Shown here: positions 1-8,489 of the stretch, piece by piece
How the letters are laid out: every line of letters begins with the position of its first letter
How positions within the stretch are numbered: the stretch's first letter is position 1
Source of the DNA: Paracoccaceae bacterium
GTDB taxonomy: Bacteria > Pseudomonadota > Alphaproteobacteria > Rhodobacterales > Rhodobacteraceae
Reading direction: 5' to 3'
Assembly (NCBI GenBank): GCA_013214635.1
Contig: JABSSC010000047.1
Location: forward strand, 1 to 35,588
Length of the DNA stretch: 35,588 bases
Translations under genes and position numbers: made by a program
The notes under the pieces: model-generated
What the model saw: only the letters and a program-made list of their open reading frames with translations
What the model was told of the DNA's origin: nothing
Databases searched by the model: none

Positions 1-189
1 AACGCGCAAACGGATCTTGTGCGCGATTTGACCGCGCGCATGATCGCCGAAGGCAAGGAGCCGCAACCAACGATGAATGTGGAGGATGCCGCCAAGTCGG
101 TACTGCACATGGCGGATATGCCGCCGGAAGCGAACGTTCAGTTCATGACCGTGCTGGCAACAAAGATGCCCTATATCGGCCGTGGCTAG
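1..189 (+). CDS. Short-chain dehydrogenase/reductase family protein, C-terminal fragment
   Basis: The frame is open from the left edge and ends at TAG (187-189), giving the last 62 residues of a protein. The stretch reading NVEDAAKSVLHMADMPPEANV followed by a C-terminal ATKMPYIGRG is typical of the C-terminal end of SDR NAD(P)-dependent oxidoreductases, where the final hydrophobic strand carries the VQFMTVLATKMP segment. The catalytic YxxxK motif and the Rossmann GxxxGxG motif lie outside the window, so the substrate cannot be judged. The gene converges on the TIGR02186 gene and their stop codons share the palindrome CTAG at 186-189. Family assignment is inferred from the tail only. Confidence 0.7.
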   Translation, partial: NAQTDLVRDLTARMIAEGKEPQPTMNVEDAAKSVLHMADMPPEANVQFMTVLATKMPYIGRG

Positions 190-941
190 CTGCGGATATA
201 GGTGAAGACGGCTGAGGCAGTCCAACCAGCCGCGATCGCGATGAACAGGGACAGAAGTCCGTACATCAACGGTTGCTGATGGGCGAGATTGTAGAGCAAC
301 CGCTCAAGCCCAACTTTTTGCACGAAGATCGTGGTCTCTGAGTTATCTACGACATCGCCGTCGCGGATCAGGAAGAACCGGGTCGCATACTCCCCTTCCC
401 GCAAGTTCGCGGGGAGTGCGACACGCGTACTAAAGAGCGTCTCATCTGTCAGTTCGACCGCGCCCTCAAGCGTCTGGTATGTCTCATCTTCCAATTTGAT
501 GTCGATCAGCGCCTGAATGAAGTTGGGGCTGTCCGTCACATCTTCTGGCGCGCCAACGGCACGGATCGCCCGGTTGATCGAGATGTGGTGACGCAAGTCT
601 TCGGTTTCGCTGAGGATGTCGGTGAGAGGGCCGGTCGTTGCCACAGCATAAAATGACGGCGCTGCGTCAACTTCGACAGCCGCTGTGTTCACCCAAATAC
701 CTGCCACGCGGTCCTTGCGGCGCACGGTCATGGGCTCACTCGGGCCAGACACAGTGACAATCACGTCGAGTGGTGCGGTGTCGTCAACCGCCTGCTCGCG
801 TTTGACCGCGCCAAAGATCAAAATCTCGGATCCGTCAAAGTTTGTCGTGATCGCCACTCGGTCCTGAGACAGGTCGGCCACGACCTCTTCCGCCTGAGCG
901 GGCAGTACCAGCAGTATCAGCATCAGAACAAGGCGCAGCAT
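186..941 (-). CDS. TIGR02186 family membrane-anchored protein
   Basis: A 251-residue protein with a signal peptide (MLRLVLMLILLVLPAQA, about 1-17), a soluble beta-rich region exported to the periplasm and one C-terminal transmembrane helix (about 226-248). This layout matches the alphaproteobacterial TIGR02186/Alph_Pro_TM family, whose biochemical role is not known to me. The ATG (939-941) overlaps the TGA of the upstream TauE/SafE gene in an ATGA junction, so the two are probably translated together and the protein may be an accessory of that exporter. The stop overlaps that of the convergent SDR gene. The family match is recognition from sequence; the partnership with the exporter is inference from gene order. 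Confidence 0.8.
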   Translation of the reverse strand: MLRLVLMLILLVLPAQAEEVVADLSQDRVAITTNFDGSEILIFGAVKREQAVDDTAPLDVIVTVSGPSEPMTVRRKDRVAGIWVNTAAVEVDAAPSFYAVATTGPLTDILSETEDLRHHISINRAIRAVGAPEDVTDSPNFIQALIDIKLEDETYQTLEGAVELTDETLFSTRVALPANLREGEYATRFFLIRDGDVVDNSETTIFVQKVGLERLLYNLAHQQPLMYGLLSLFIAIAAGWTASAVFTYIRS

Positions 942-1855
942 CAGTGCCCTCCCGTTCCGATGGAATAGAGGTTGCTCGGCATCAGCAGTAGGTCAAGCGC
1001 GAGCTTGCCGCAGACGACAAGCACCAGTGCAGCCAGCAAGATCCGCAACTGTTCTGCTTTGAGGCGGGCACCCAGCTGGGCCCCGAATTGCGCCCCAACG
1101 ACGCCGCCGACCAACAGAAGAACGGCCAGCACCATGTCGACGGTAAAGTTTGTCGTTGCATGGAGCAGGGTGGTGAAAGCTGTCACAAAGATGATCTGGA
1201 ACAAGGATGTTCCAACGACCACTTTGGTCGGCATGCCCAAAAGATAGATCATGGCAGGGACCATGATAAAGCCCCCACCAACGCCCATGATGGCCGACAA
1301 GATGCCCACGAACACGCCAACGAGTGCAGGTGGGATCACCGAGATATAAAGGCCCGAGGTGCGGAACTTCATCTTGAACGGGAGGTTGTGGACCCAGTTG
1401 TGCTTGCGACGCGTCGGCACGGGGGCGCCTTTGGCGGACTTGCGCAACGCGTTGAGACTTTCGACAAACATCAAGCTGCCGATGATGCCGAGGAAAACAA
1501 CATAGCTCAGCCGGATTAGTAGATCGACCTGACCGAGGCTTTTGAGGTAATTGAAGATCGCCACGCCAAGCGCGGCGCCGATCAGGCCACCGATCAAAAG
1601 AACGGTGCCCATTCGGAGGTCCACCGTCTTTCGCCGGAAATGCGCCAGTACACCCGAAAAGGACGACGCGACAATTTGATTGGCTTCGGTCGCGACGGCG
1701 ACCGCAGGTGGAATCCCGATAAAAAACAGCAAGGGCGTCATAAGAAACCCGCCGCCGACCCCAAACATGCCAGACAGAATACCCACCATGCCCCCGAGTC
1801 CCAAAAGCAGGAACGCGTTGACCGAAACTTCGGCGATGGGCAGATAGATTTGCAT
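941..1855 (-). CDS. TauE/SafE family sulfite/organosulfonate exporter
   Basis: A 304-residue polytopic membrane protein. Two homologous halves each begin with the family repeat: GILSGMFGVGGGFLMTP near the N-terminus and GILSAIMGVGGGFIMVP in the second half, the hallmark of TauE/SafE (DUF81) transporters that export sulfite, sulfoacetate or similar anions. About eight hydrophobic helices are visible. I chose the ATG at 1853-1855 (protein beginning MQIYLPIAEVSVNAF) rather than the upstream alternative start at 1915, because the extra 20 residues are polar and not family-like. It is translationally coupled to the downstream TIGR02186 gene. The substrate cannot be read from the sequence: no sulfur-oxidation genes lie next to it. 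Confidence 0.88.
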   Translation of the reverse strand: MQIYLPIAEVSVNAFLLLGLGGMVGILSGMFGVGGGFLMTPLLFFIGIPPAVAVATEANQIVASSFSGVLAHFRRKTVDLRMGTVLLIGGLIGAALGVAIFNYLKSLGQVDLLIRLSYVVFLGIIGSLMFVESLNALRKSAKGAPVPTRRKHNWVHNLPFKMKFRTSGLYISVIPPALVGVFVGILSAIMGVGGGFIMVPAMIYLLGMPTKVVVGTSLFQIIFVTAFTTLLHATTNFTVDMVLAVLLLVGGVVGAQFGAQLGARLKAEQLRILLAALVLVVCGKLALDLLLMPSNLYSIGTGGH

Positions 1856-1930
1856 ATGCGTCCCTAGACCCGTTTGCGGGTCAGAGACAAGCACCCCGAT
1901 GCCGCAACGCGGCAATATATATCAAAAGGC

Positions 1931-2899
1931 CTATCTTTCTTTGACGTAAGGTTCGCCACCTGCGCGGGGCGGAATGGCTTTGCCGACAAATCCTGCAAGG
2001 ATCACGACCGTCAGAATATAAGGCAGGGCATCAAGGAGTGAGCTTGGAACTTTGAAGCCCACAATGCCTTCGACCACGTCCGTGCGTAGGGCCAATGCCT
2101 GAAGGAATCCAAAGAGAAGGGTTGCAAACATCGCGTACCACGGACGCCACTTGGCAAAGATCAGCGCAGCGAGTGCTATAAAGCCGCGACCGGCGCTCAT
2201 GTCCTTCACAAAGCCCGCAGCCAGGCCCGTGGACAGGTAGGCCCCGGCAAGACCGCACAAGACACCACAAATTGCTACAGCCGCGTAGCGTAGACCGGTG
2301 ACCGAGATACCCGCTGTATCCACGGCTTCAGGGTTTTCACCCACCGCACGAAGGCGAAGGCCAAACCGTGTTCTGAACAGCAGATACCACGTTGCCGGAA
2401 CGGCAAGGAACGCGACATAAACCAGGATCGTGTGGCCTGAGATCAGCTCTGCATAGATCGGCCCAAGGATGGGGACGCCGCTCAGAGTTTCCGCGAACGG
2501 CAGTGTAATGGGCTGAAACCGTTCAGCCCCACTGAGCGATGGGGTGCGTCCGCCCTGACTGAACCACGCTTGCGCGATCAGGACCGTCAGACCTGCCGCG
2601 AGAAAGTTGATTGCGACGCCTGAGATAAGCTGATTGCCGCGGAACGTGATCGACGCAACACCATGCAAGGCTGCGAGAACAAGCGAGGATGCAATCCCCG
2701 CCATCAACCCAAGCCACACATTTCCATAAAGCGACGCGAAAGCGGCGGAGAAAAAGGCCGCCATCAACATCTTGCCTTCAAGCCCGATATCAAAGATGCC
2801 GGCGCGTTCTGAGTAAAGGCCAGCCAGACATGCAAACAGAAGTGGTGTCGCCAGACGAATGGTCGAGTCCAGGATTTGAAGGAGGGTTAGAAAGTCCAT
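1931..2899 (-). CDS. BMP-type (nucleoside-like) ABC transporter permease, second permease
   Basis: A 322-residue inner-membrane permease of the BPD_transp_2 family with about eight to ten hydrophobic segments. The N-terminal LFACLAGLYSERAGIFDIGLEGKML and the GENPEAVDTAGI and AGRGFIALAALIF stretches are characteristic of the second permease of BmpA/PnrA-linked nucleoside importers (NupC/YufQ-like). It is the last gene of the transporter operon. The ATG at 2897-2899 touches the TGA of the LysE gene (2899-2901), and a GTG one codon upstream (2900-2902) is an alternative start. It should pair with the permease at 3534-4622 to form the channel. Confidence 0.9.
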   Translation of the reverse strand: MDFLTLLQILDSTIRLATPLLFACLAGLYSERAGIFDIGLEGKMLMAAFFSAAFASLYGNVWLGLMAGIASSLVLAALHGVASITFRGNQLISGVAINFLAAGLTVLIAQAWFSQGGRTPSLSGAERFQPITLPFAETLSGVPILGPIYAELISGHTILVYVAFLAVPATWYLLFRTRFGLRLRAVGENPEAVDTAGISVTGLRYAAVAICGVLCGLAGAYLSTGLAAGFVKDMSAGRGFIALAALIFAKWRPWYAMFATLLFGFLQALALRTDVVEGIVGFKVPSSLLDALPYILTVVILAGFVGKAIPPRAGGEPYVKER

Positions 2900-3537
2900 C
2901 ACACGCGCTCCGTCGCAAGGCTGAAGGCGAAATAGGCGAAGAGCGAACCGAGCGCCGCTTCAATCCAACGTCGCGCGCGACCGTAGGCCGCTCTGAATGG
3001 GTTGGACGACAGCAAGAGCGCCCATGCACCGTGGCAGCCAAAGGAGATCAACCAAGCACCGGCAATGTAAAGACCGATCACCAACGCACCGCCGCCTTGC
3101 GTGGCTGCAATCGCGTTGATCGCGATCCAGAATACGATGGCTTTGAGGTTGGTCACCTGTAGCGCCATTCCGGCAAGGAACAATCGCCAACGAGACGCGG
3201 CTTTGACCCGGACCGCAGACGGTGGTGGGCTTTCGCTCGCAGCCTTTTTGAAAGCGCCGTAGGCAAGCCAGGCAAGATACAAGGCCCCGACGATGCGGAT
3301 GGCCGTCATGGCCCAAGCTGCTTCGGCCAGAATTATTCCGATCCCGGCCATGGTGCCGATGTTCAGAACAACGCTGCCCGTCGCGATACCGGCGGATGCT
3401 GTCAGCGCCGCAGCCCGTCCCTGCCCCAGCGAAATACCCATGAGCATCGCCACCGCGGGTCCCGGGGATGACGCCGCGACCAGCAAAATTGCAAATGCCG
3501 CGAGAAAGCAGGGAAGATAGGTTGCCAGTTCATTCAT
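2899..3537 (-). CDS. LysE family amino-acid exporter (translocator)
   Basis: A 212-residue membrane protein with about six hydrophobic segments and the LysE/RhtB signature SPGPAVAMLMGISLGQGRAAAL at about residues 25-46; this family exports amino acids and their derivatives. Residues around 125-145 contain the conserved NLKAIVFWI-like stretch (NPKA in most members). It is unusual in sitting between the two permease genes of the BMP-type importer: its ATG (3535-3537) overlaps the TGA of the upstream permease, and its TGA overlaps the start of the downstream permease. It is therefore almost certainly co-translated with the importer. The exported substrate is unknown; a link to the imported compound is inference. 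Confidence 0.9.
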   Translation of the reverse strand: MNELATYLPCFLAAFAILLVAASSPGPAVAMLMGISLGQGRAAALTASAGIATGSVVLNIGTMAGIGIILAEAAWAMTAIRIVGALYLAWLAYGAFKKAASESPPPSAVRVKAASRWRLFLAGMALQVTNLKAIVFWIAINAIAATQGGGALVIGLYIAGAWLISFGCHGAWALLLSSNPFRAAYGRARRWIEAALGSLFAYFAFSLATERV

Positions 3538-4622
3538 GACGATTTTTCCGAACGCATCGCAAGAAACAGACGTTCAAGCGGGATACGCACCATGTTGTCC
3601 AGCGCTCCGGTCAGAAGGATAACCAGTGCCTGGATCACAACGATCAACTCACGCGGAATGTTCGTCCATAGCGAAAGCTCAGCCCCGCCCTGGTACAAAA
3701 AGCCAAAGAGAAGTGCAGCCAGAAACACGCCAAACGGATGGGAGCGGCCCATCAGTGCCACGGCAATTCCGATGAACCCGGCCCCTTCGACGGAGTTCAG
3801 GACAAGACGTTCCGCTTCGCCCATCACATTGTTGATGGCCATCAGACCCGCCAGACCGCCCGAGATCAGCATCGCAATCATGATGATTTTCGTCGGCGAT
3901 ATGCCAGCATAGACCGCCGCAGGCTCAGACTGTCCGAAGGCGCGAATTTCATATCCGAGACGCGTGCGCCAGATCAGCAGCCAGACGAGATAGCAGGCGA
4001 GTATCGCGACAAAGAACGTCACGTTGGCCGGTGCGCCGCGGAAGAGAGGGTTCTCAGCGGTAGAGAACATTTGCTGGAACGTCGGCAGGTGCGCGCCTTC
4101 TGGGAACAATCGGCTGGCCGGATCCATGGAGCCCGCTGGGCGCAAAAACTCGTTCAGGACATAAACAAGCAAGGCTGCGGCAATGAAGTTGAACATGATC
4201 GTCGTGATGACGATATGGCTGCCTCGCTTGGCCTGAAGGTAAGCAGGGATCGCGGCCCAGGCCGCGCCAAAGAACGCGCCGCCGATCATCGCAGCGGGCA
4301 GTGCAATCAACCAATGCGGCCATTCGACAGAAAGGCACACAAGCGCCACGCCAAGCCCGCCCAACATCGCCTGCCCTTCGCCACCGATGTTGAACAGACG
4401 TGCGTGGAATGCCACCGCCACTGCAAGGCCTGTGAACATAAAGTTTGTCGCGTAATAGAGCGTGTAGCCCCACCCGTAAGTCGAAGCGAGTGAGCCCGAG
4501 ACCATGGTGTTCATGGCCGCAATCGGATCTTCACCGATGGCCAATATTACAAGCCCTGACAGCACGAAGGCGATCAGGATACTGATCAACGGTATCAGCA
4601 GCACGTCAGCCCATTTTGGCAT
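3534..4622 (-). CDS. BMP-type (nucleoside-like) ABC transporter permease, first permease
   Basis: A 362-residue permease with an N-terminal hydrophobic anchor (about 8-30) and about ten membrane segments. The stretches FHARLFNIGGEGQAMLGG and QSEPAAVYAGISPTKIIM are typical of the larger permease of BmpA-linked nucleoside/purine importers (NupB/YufP-like, BPD_transp_2 family). The start at 4620-4622 lies 17 bases inside the 3' end of the ATPase gene, and its own stop overlaps the LysE start. It forms the channel together with the permease at 1931-2899. Substrate class is inferred from family resemblance. Confidence 0.9.
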   Translation of the reverse strand: MPKWADVLLIPLISILIAFVLSGLVILAIGEDPIAAMNTMVSGSLASTYGWGYTLYYATNFMFTGLAVAVAFHARLFNIGGEGQAMLGGLGVALVCLSVEWPHWLIALPAAMIGGAFFGAAWAAIPAYLQAKRGSHIVITTIMFNFIAAALLVYVLNEFLRPAGSMDPASRLFPEGAHLPTFQQMFSTAENPLFRGAPANVTFFVAILACYLVWLLIWRTRLGYEIRAFGQSEPAAVYAGISPTKIIMIAMLISGGLAGLMAINNVMGEAERLVLNSVEGAGFIGIAVALMGRSHPFGVFLAALLFGFLYQGGAELSLWTNIPRELIVVIQALVILLTGALDNMVRIPLERLFLAMRSEKSS

Positions 4623-6183
4623 TTTCGCCCCCCGTTTTGGCCGCCGACGCGTCGGATGTTGTCATCCCCGCCATCAGAAGCCCCAGTTCTTTCTCATCGG
4701 TTTCACCCGCTGCGCGCTCGCCCATGATCTGCCCGTCGAACATAACCGCGATGCGGTCGCTGAGCGAAAGGATCTCATCAAGTTCAACAGACACCAACAA
4801 GATCGCCTTGCCCTGATCCCGCAGCTCGACAAGCCGCTGGTGAATGAATTCAATCGCACCGATATCCACGCCCCGTGTTGGCTGACCAACAAGCAGCAGA
4901 TCGGGATTACGCTCAATCTCGCGCGCAAGGACGATCTTTTGCTGGTTTCCACCAGAGAAGTTTTTGGCCTCAAGCCATGGATTGGGCGGTCGAACGTCGA
5001 AACGCTCCATCTTGCCTTCGGTGTCCCCGCGCAACGCGACGTTGTCCATCAGCGCGCGGTTTTTGTTGTATTCGTCGGCATTGTGATAGCCAAAGGCGAC
5101 GTTTTCCCACGCCTTGAATTCCATAATGAGACCAAGGTGCTGCCGGTCTTCAGGCACGTGGCTGATCCCCCGCAGGCGGCGCGACTGCCCATCTGAGGTC
5201 TTGCCAGTGAGGTCGATCTGTTCGCCGCGTATCCGGATGTTGCCGGTTCCAGACGCGATCCCGCCCAGCACTTGCAACAGCTCAGACTGGCCATTGCCCG
5301 CCACGCCGGCAATCCCAAGGATTTCGCCGGCCCGCACGTTGAGCGAGACGTCTTTGACCCGATGTACACCCTTGTCATCGGTCACATTCAGTTTGTCGAT
5401 CTCAAGGATCGAGTCGCCGGGTTGCGCGGGTTTCTTGTCAACGCGCAACAACACTTTCCGGCCGACCATCAATTCGGCCAGTTCCTCGGGGTTGGTTTCC
5501 GAGGTTTTAACGGTCGCCGTCATTTCCCCACGCCGCATCACACTCACCGTGTCGGTGATCGCCATGATCTCGCGCAGTTTGTGGGTGATGAGGATAATGG
5601 TTTTCCCCTCTTCGCGGAGCCGCTCGAGGATACGGAACAACTGATCCGCCTCTGCCGGGGTCAGCACCCCGGTCGGTTCATCGAGGATGAGAATATCGGC
5701 ATGCCGATAAAGCGCCTTGAGGATTTCGACACGCTGCTGCATGCCAACGCCAATTTCTTCGATCAAGGCGTCGGGATCGACGTTAAGCTCGTATTCCTGC
5801 GCGAGTTGCACGAGGGATTTGCGGGCTTTCGCAAGGGACGGTTTGAGGAACGCGCCATCTTCGGCGCCAAGAACGACGTTCTCAAGAACGGTGAAGTTGT
5901 CGACCAGTTTGAAATGCTGGAACACCATCCCGATCCCCGCGGCAATGGCTGCCTGACTGTCAGGGATCTGTGTCTTCTGGCCGTTAATAAAAATCTCGCC
6001 GGCGTCAGCTTTGTAAAAGCCGTAGAGGATCGACATTAGCGTCGATTTCCCTGCGCCGTTCTCACCAATGATGCCGTGGATTGTGCCCGGCATGACACGG
6101 ATCGAAATGTCTTTGTTGGCTTGGACCGGTCCGAAGGCTTTGGAAATGCCTTTGAGTTCAATCGCGGGGGCGTCGCTCACCAC
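4606..6183 (-). CDS. BMP-type ABC transporter ATP-binding protein with two nucleotide-binding domains
   Basis: A 525-residue cytoplasmic ATPase with tandem ABC domains, as in the simple-sugar/nucleoside import ATPases (RbsA/NupA-like). The first domain has Walker A GENGAGKST (about 39-47) and the Walker B region ILDEPTGVLTP. The second has the degenerate Walker A usual in this family (GVAGNGQSE), signature FSGGNQQKIVLARE and a Walker B ending in VGQPTRGVD, where Q replaces the usual D/E-region residue. The start is a GTG at 6181-6183. It lies 77 bases downstream of the binding-protein gene, across a strong hairpin, and overlaps the first permease by 17 bases. Confidence 0.93.
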   Translation of the reverse strand: MVSDAPAIELKGISKAFGPVQANKDISIRVMPGTIHGIIGENGAGKSTLMSILYGFYKADAGEIFINGQKTQIPDSQAAIAAGIGMVFQHFKLVDNFTVLENVVLGAEDGAFLKPSLAKARKSLVQLAQEYELNVDPDALIEEIGVGMQQRVEILKALYRHADILILDEPTGVLTPAEADQLFRILERLREEGKTIILITHKLREIMAITDTVSVMRRGEMTATVKTSETNPEELAELMVGRKVLLRVDKKPAQPGDSILEIDKLNVTDDKGVHRVKDVSLNVRAGEILGIAGVAGNGQSELLQVLGGIASGTGNIRIRGEQIDLTGKTSDGQSRRLRGISHVPEDRQHLGLIMEFKAWENVAFGYHNADEYNKNRALMDNVALRGDTEGKMERFDVRPPNPWLEAKNFSGGNQQKIVLAREIERNPDLLLVGQPTRGVDIGAIEFIHQRLVELRDQGKAILLVSVELDEILSLSDRIAVMFDGQIMGERAAGETDEKELGLLMAGMTTSDASAAKTGGENAKMG

Positions 6184-6209
6184 GGGGCCTCGTTCGTCTC
6201 ATAAAGGAA

Positions 6210-6233
6210 CCGCGCCATCATGGGATGGCGCGG
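6210..6233 (-). promoter_or_regulatory. Intercistronic stem-loop between binding-protein and ATPase genes
   Basis: A perfect 10-base inverted repeat (CCGCGCCATC at 6210-6219 with GATGGCGCGG at 6224-6233) and a 4-base loop. On the minus-strand transcript it falls after the binding-protein stop and before the ATPase GTG. There is no proper U-tract, only TTCCTTT, so a full terminator is unlikely. Such hairpins after binding-protein genes usually protect the upstream mRNA 3' end or cause partial termination, giving excess binding protein. The structure is seen; the role is inferred. Confidence 0.65.
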
Positions 6234-6260
6234 CCAGTGTTTTACCACGAAGGGCGCAAC

Positions 6261-7265
6261 TTAGAACTCGTGCGCTGGGCAGGAGTTGTTGGCATAGTAT
6301 GCTGCAACTTCGAGATCGCCTGAAATTATCGCTTCGCGTGCGGCTTCAACCTCGGCCAGCATCTCGGCGCTCAGTAGCGCTTCGTTGTTTTCATCAACGG
6401 CATAGCCGACACCTTCTTCAGCGAGACCAAGAACCATGCCTTTGCCGGTCTCGATGTCTGCGCCAGCTTTCATCGATTCGTATACGGCGACGTCAACGCG
6501 CTTGAGCATCGAGGTCAGGACCGAACCGGGGTGCAGGTAGTTCTGGTTGCTGTCCACGCCGATTGAGAAGATGCCTTCATCGGCTGCGGCTTGAAGTACG
6601 CCAACGCCAGTACCACCAGCGGCGGCATAAACGACATCAGCGCCCTGGCTGATCTGAGCTTTGGTCAATTCCGACCCTTTCACCGGGTCATTCCATGCAG
6701 CAGGCGTCGTGCCCGTCATGTTTGAAATGATCGTGATGTCGGGGTTCACCGACTTGGCACCCTGGGCATAGCCGCAGCCAAAGTGACGGATCAGGGGAAT
6801 GTCCATGCCGCCAACAAAGCCAACGGTACCGGATTCGGATTTCATCGCGGCCAGCATGCCCACAAGGTACGAGCCCTGATGTTCTTGGAAGCTGATCATC
6901 AGCACGTTTTCAGGGATTTCGGGCAAGAAGCCATCGATATTGACGAACTTGGTGTCCGGGTAATCACCCGCAACAGCTTCGACAGGCGTCGCAAATGCAA
7001 AGCCAGTGGTGATGATCGGGTTGGCGCCAGCCTCGGCAAAGCGGCGCAGCGCCTGCTCGCGCTGGGCTTCCGAGGTCAATTCGATCTCAAGGAACTTACC
7101 GCCTGTCTCGTCCGCCCAACGTTGAGCACCGTTGAAGGCCGCTTCGTTGAACGACTTGTCGAATTTGCCGCCAAGGTCAAAGATAACTGCGGGCTCGGCA
7201 AGCGCACCGACTGCGCTAAGCGCAAGCGCGGCCGCACCGCCAAGAAGTGATTTCACAAATGTCAT
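6261..7265 (-). CDS. BMP family ABC transporter substrate-binding protein (PnrA/Med-like)
   Basis: A 334-residue periplasmic binding protein. The chosen ATG (7263-7265) begins with a clear Sec signal peptide ending GALAEP (cleavage near residue 23), whereas the upstream alternative start at 7349 would add a non-signal extension. The mature protein starts with AVIFDLGGKFDKSFNEAAF and contains the FVGGMDIPLIRHFGCGYAQG segment, both diagnostic of the BMP/PnrA family that binds purine nucleosides or related purines. It is the first gene of the importer operon and is separated from the ATPase gene by the 6210-6233 hairpin. Purine-type ligand is inference from family. Confidence 0.93.
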   Translation of the reverse strand: MTFVKSLLGGAAALALSAVGALAEPAVIFDLGGKFDKSFNEAAFNGAQRWADETGGKFLEIELTSEAQREQALRRFAEAGANPIITTGFAFATPVEAVAGDYPDTKFVNIDGFLPEIPENVLMISFQEHQGSYLVGMLAAMKSESGTVGFVGGMDIPLIRHFGCGYAQGAKSVNPDITIISNMTGTTPAAWNDPVKGSELTKAQISQGADVVYAAAGGTGVGVLQAAADEGIFSIGVDSNQNYLHPGSVLTSMLKRVDVAVYESMKAGADIETGKGMVLGLAEEGVGYAVDENNEALLSAEMLAEVEAAREAIISGDLEVAAYYANNSCPAHEF

Positions 7266-7348
7266 GGTTTTCTCCCAGTTACAGCGTTTTTTGGGGCCGA
7301 AAGCTCGAACCCTTCGGCGCGGGGCAGAACCGCACCAAGTACCGCGCA

Positions 7349-7378
7349 ATTAAGGCCGTAGCCTCCCGTTGGGGTCAA
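7349..7378 (-). promoter_or_regulatory. Candidate sigma-70-type promoter for the BMP transporter operon
   Basis: On the minus strand a TTGACC box (7373-7378) lies 18 bases from CTTAAT (7349-7354), about 84 bases upstream of the binding-protein ATG. The -35 is five of six to consensus but the -10 is poor. A short hairpin (GCCGAA...TTCGGC, 7296-7318) lies in the predicted leader. This is pattern matching only. Confidence 0.25.
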
Positions 7379-7417
7379 TAGCAATTCTGCACCTTCGCGC
7401 CATAGAGCGCAGATGTC

Positions 7418-7834
7418 TTAGGAGTTAAGCAGTTTGCGCAGGATCAGGGCATCTTCTGCGGCGCGATTTGTGGGCTTGTAGTAGTTTTCCCGGCGTCCAA
7501 CCTCTTCAAATCCCAACTTTTGGTAGAGACGTCGTGCCGGTGCGTTCTGTTCGGAGACCTCCAGAAAAACCAAGGAGGCACCGCGTTCCCTAACCTGCGC
7601 CACAAAATCGCGCAAAAGGCGCTCTCCGTGCCGTTGGCCTTGGGCCTTGGGATCAACCGCGATGGTATGAATTTCCGCTTCGTCTAAGATCAGACGCCCC
7701 AGCACAAATCCGTGTGGGCTGACGACTTCCACATGGCCAGTCTCTGCTCGCATGTCTTGGAACGTATCAGCGCCCCAGGCGGTTCCGTGCACCATGGCTG
7801 TGCTGTGAAGCTTGGCCATTTCTGCGGCCGTCAT
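7418..7834 (-). CDS. rimI: Ribosomal protein S18-alanine N-acetyltransferase RimI
   Basis: A 138-residue GNAT-fold acetyltransferase. The acetyl-CoA binding stretch IAVDPKAQGQRHGERLLRDFV (about residues 59-79) is the GNAT motif A, followed by FLEVSEQNAPARRLYQKLGFEEVGRRENYY, which is highly characteristic of RimI. It acetylates the N-terminal alanine of ribosomal protein S18. The ATG (7832-7834) overlaps the tsaB TGA, and the tsaB-rimI pairing is a widespread gene order that supports the name. It is the last gene of the nfuA-tsaB-rimI run. Confidence 0.9.
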   Translation of the reverse strand: MTAAEMAKLHSTAMVHGTAWGADTFQDMRAETGHVEVVSPHGFVLGRLILDEAEIHTIAVDPKAQGQRHGERLLRDFVAQVRERGASLVFLEVSEQNAPARRLYQKLGFEEVGRRENYYKPTNRAAEDALILRKLLNS

Positions 7835-8481
7835 GGAATGATCCTCGGCGCCGGACGGCTTGGTGGGGCCGCATCTGGAGGGCGAACATAGAGCGGGGCA
7901 GGGCGGTCAAAGGGGCCACCTTCTTGGAACCTGGACAAGGCCCGCTCGGCAATCGCCGATGCTGGATTGTCGATGATCACATCGTCACCGGTCATCCCCA
8001 GTGTATCCGCTACTGCCGCAGCGCCCTCTCCGCGTATCGGGGGCACGAGCGACCCCGCCGACTTCAACGCGGCGGCCTCTCCGAGATGTGGTGGTGCGGC
8101 ATGCCCATTGGTGTCAAACGATTGCACGTAGATCCGGTCGCGGGGCGCTTTGAGAACAATCGTTTCAGCGTTTCCCGACCTTAAAATCTCGAAACTAGAG
8201 ATCCCGATGGCGGGTATGTTCAACGACATTGAAAGCCCGCGCGCTGTCGCGACCGAAATGCGCAACCCAGTGAAGTTGCCCGGACCAATACCAACACCGA
8301 TCGCATTCAGGTCGCTCCAAGTCAAAGCGGCTTCCAGAAGGAGTTCGTCGAGAAGTGGGACCAGCCTTTCGGCTTGCCCGCGGGCCATGGGTTCAAGGCG
8401 TGACAAAGCTAGACCGTTGTCAGAAACGATAGCGGCCGCGCAATGCGCGGCCGATGTGTCAAATGCCAGTACGGTTGTCAG
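7831..8481 (-). CDS. tsaB: tRNA threonylcarbamoyladenosine biosynthesis protein TsaB, probable CTG start
   Basis: A 216-residue member of the ASKHA-fold YeaZ/TsaB family, partner of TsaD and TsaE in t6A synthesis on ANN-decoding tRNAs. The frame reads TVLAFDTSAAHCAAA at the N-terminus, the canonical first strand of TsaB, followed by MARGQAERLVPLLDELL and GIGPGNFTGLRISVATARGL. No ATG, GTG or TTG precedes the FDTS strand in frame. The first conventional start, TTG at 8404-8406, would remove about 25 essential residues. The best placed codon is CTG at 8479-8481, eight bases after the nfuA TGA, which suggests coupled initiation. A one-base sequence error is the alternative. Family assignment is secure; the start is inference. 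Confidence 0.88.
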   Translation of the reverse strand: MTTVLAFDTSAAHCAAAIVSDNGLALSRLEPMARGQAERLVPLLDELLLEAALTWSDLNAIGVGIGPGNFTGLRISVATARGLSMSLNIPAIGISSFEILRSGNAETIVLKAPRDRIYVQSFDTNGHAAPPHLGEAAALKSAGSLVPPIRGEGAAAVADTLGMTGDDVIIDNPASAIAERALSRFQEGGPFDRPAPLYVRPPDAAPPSRPAPRIIP

Positions 8482-8489
8482 GACAAATC

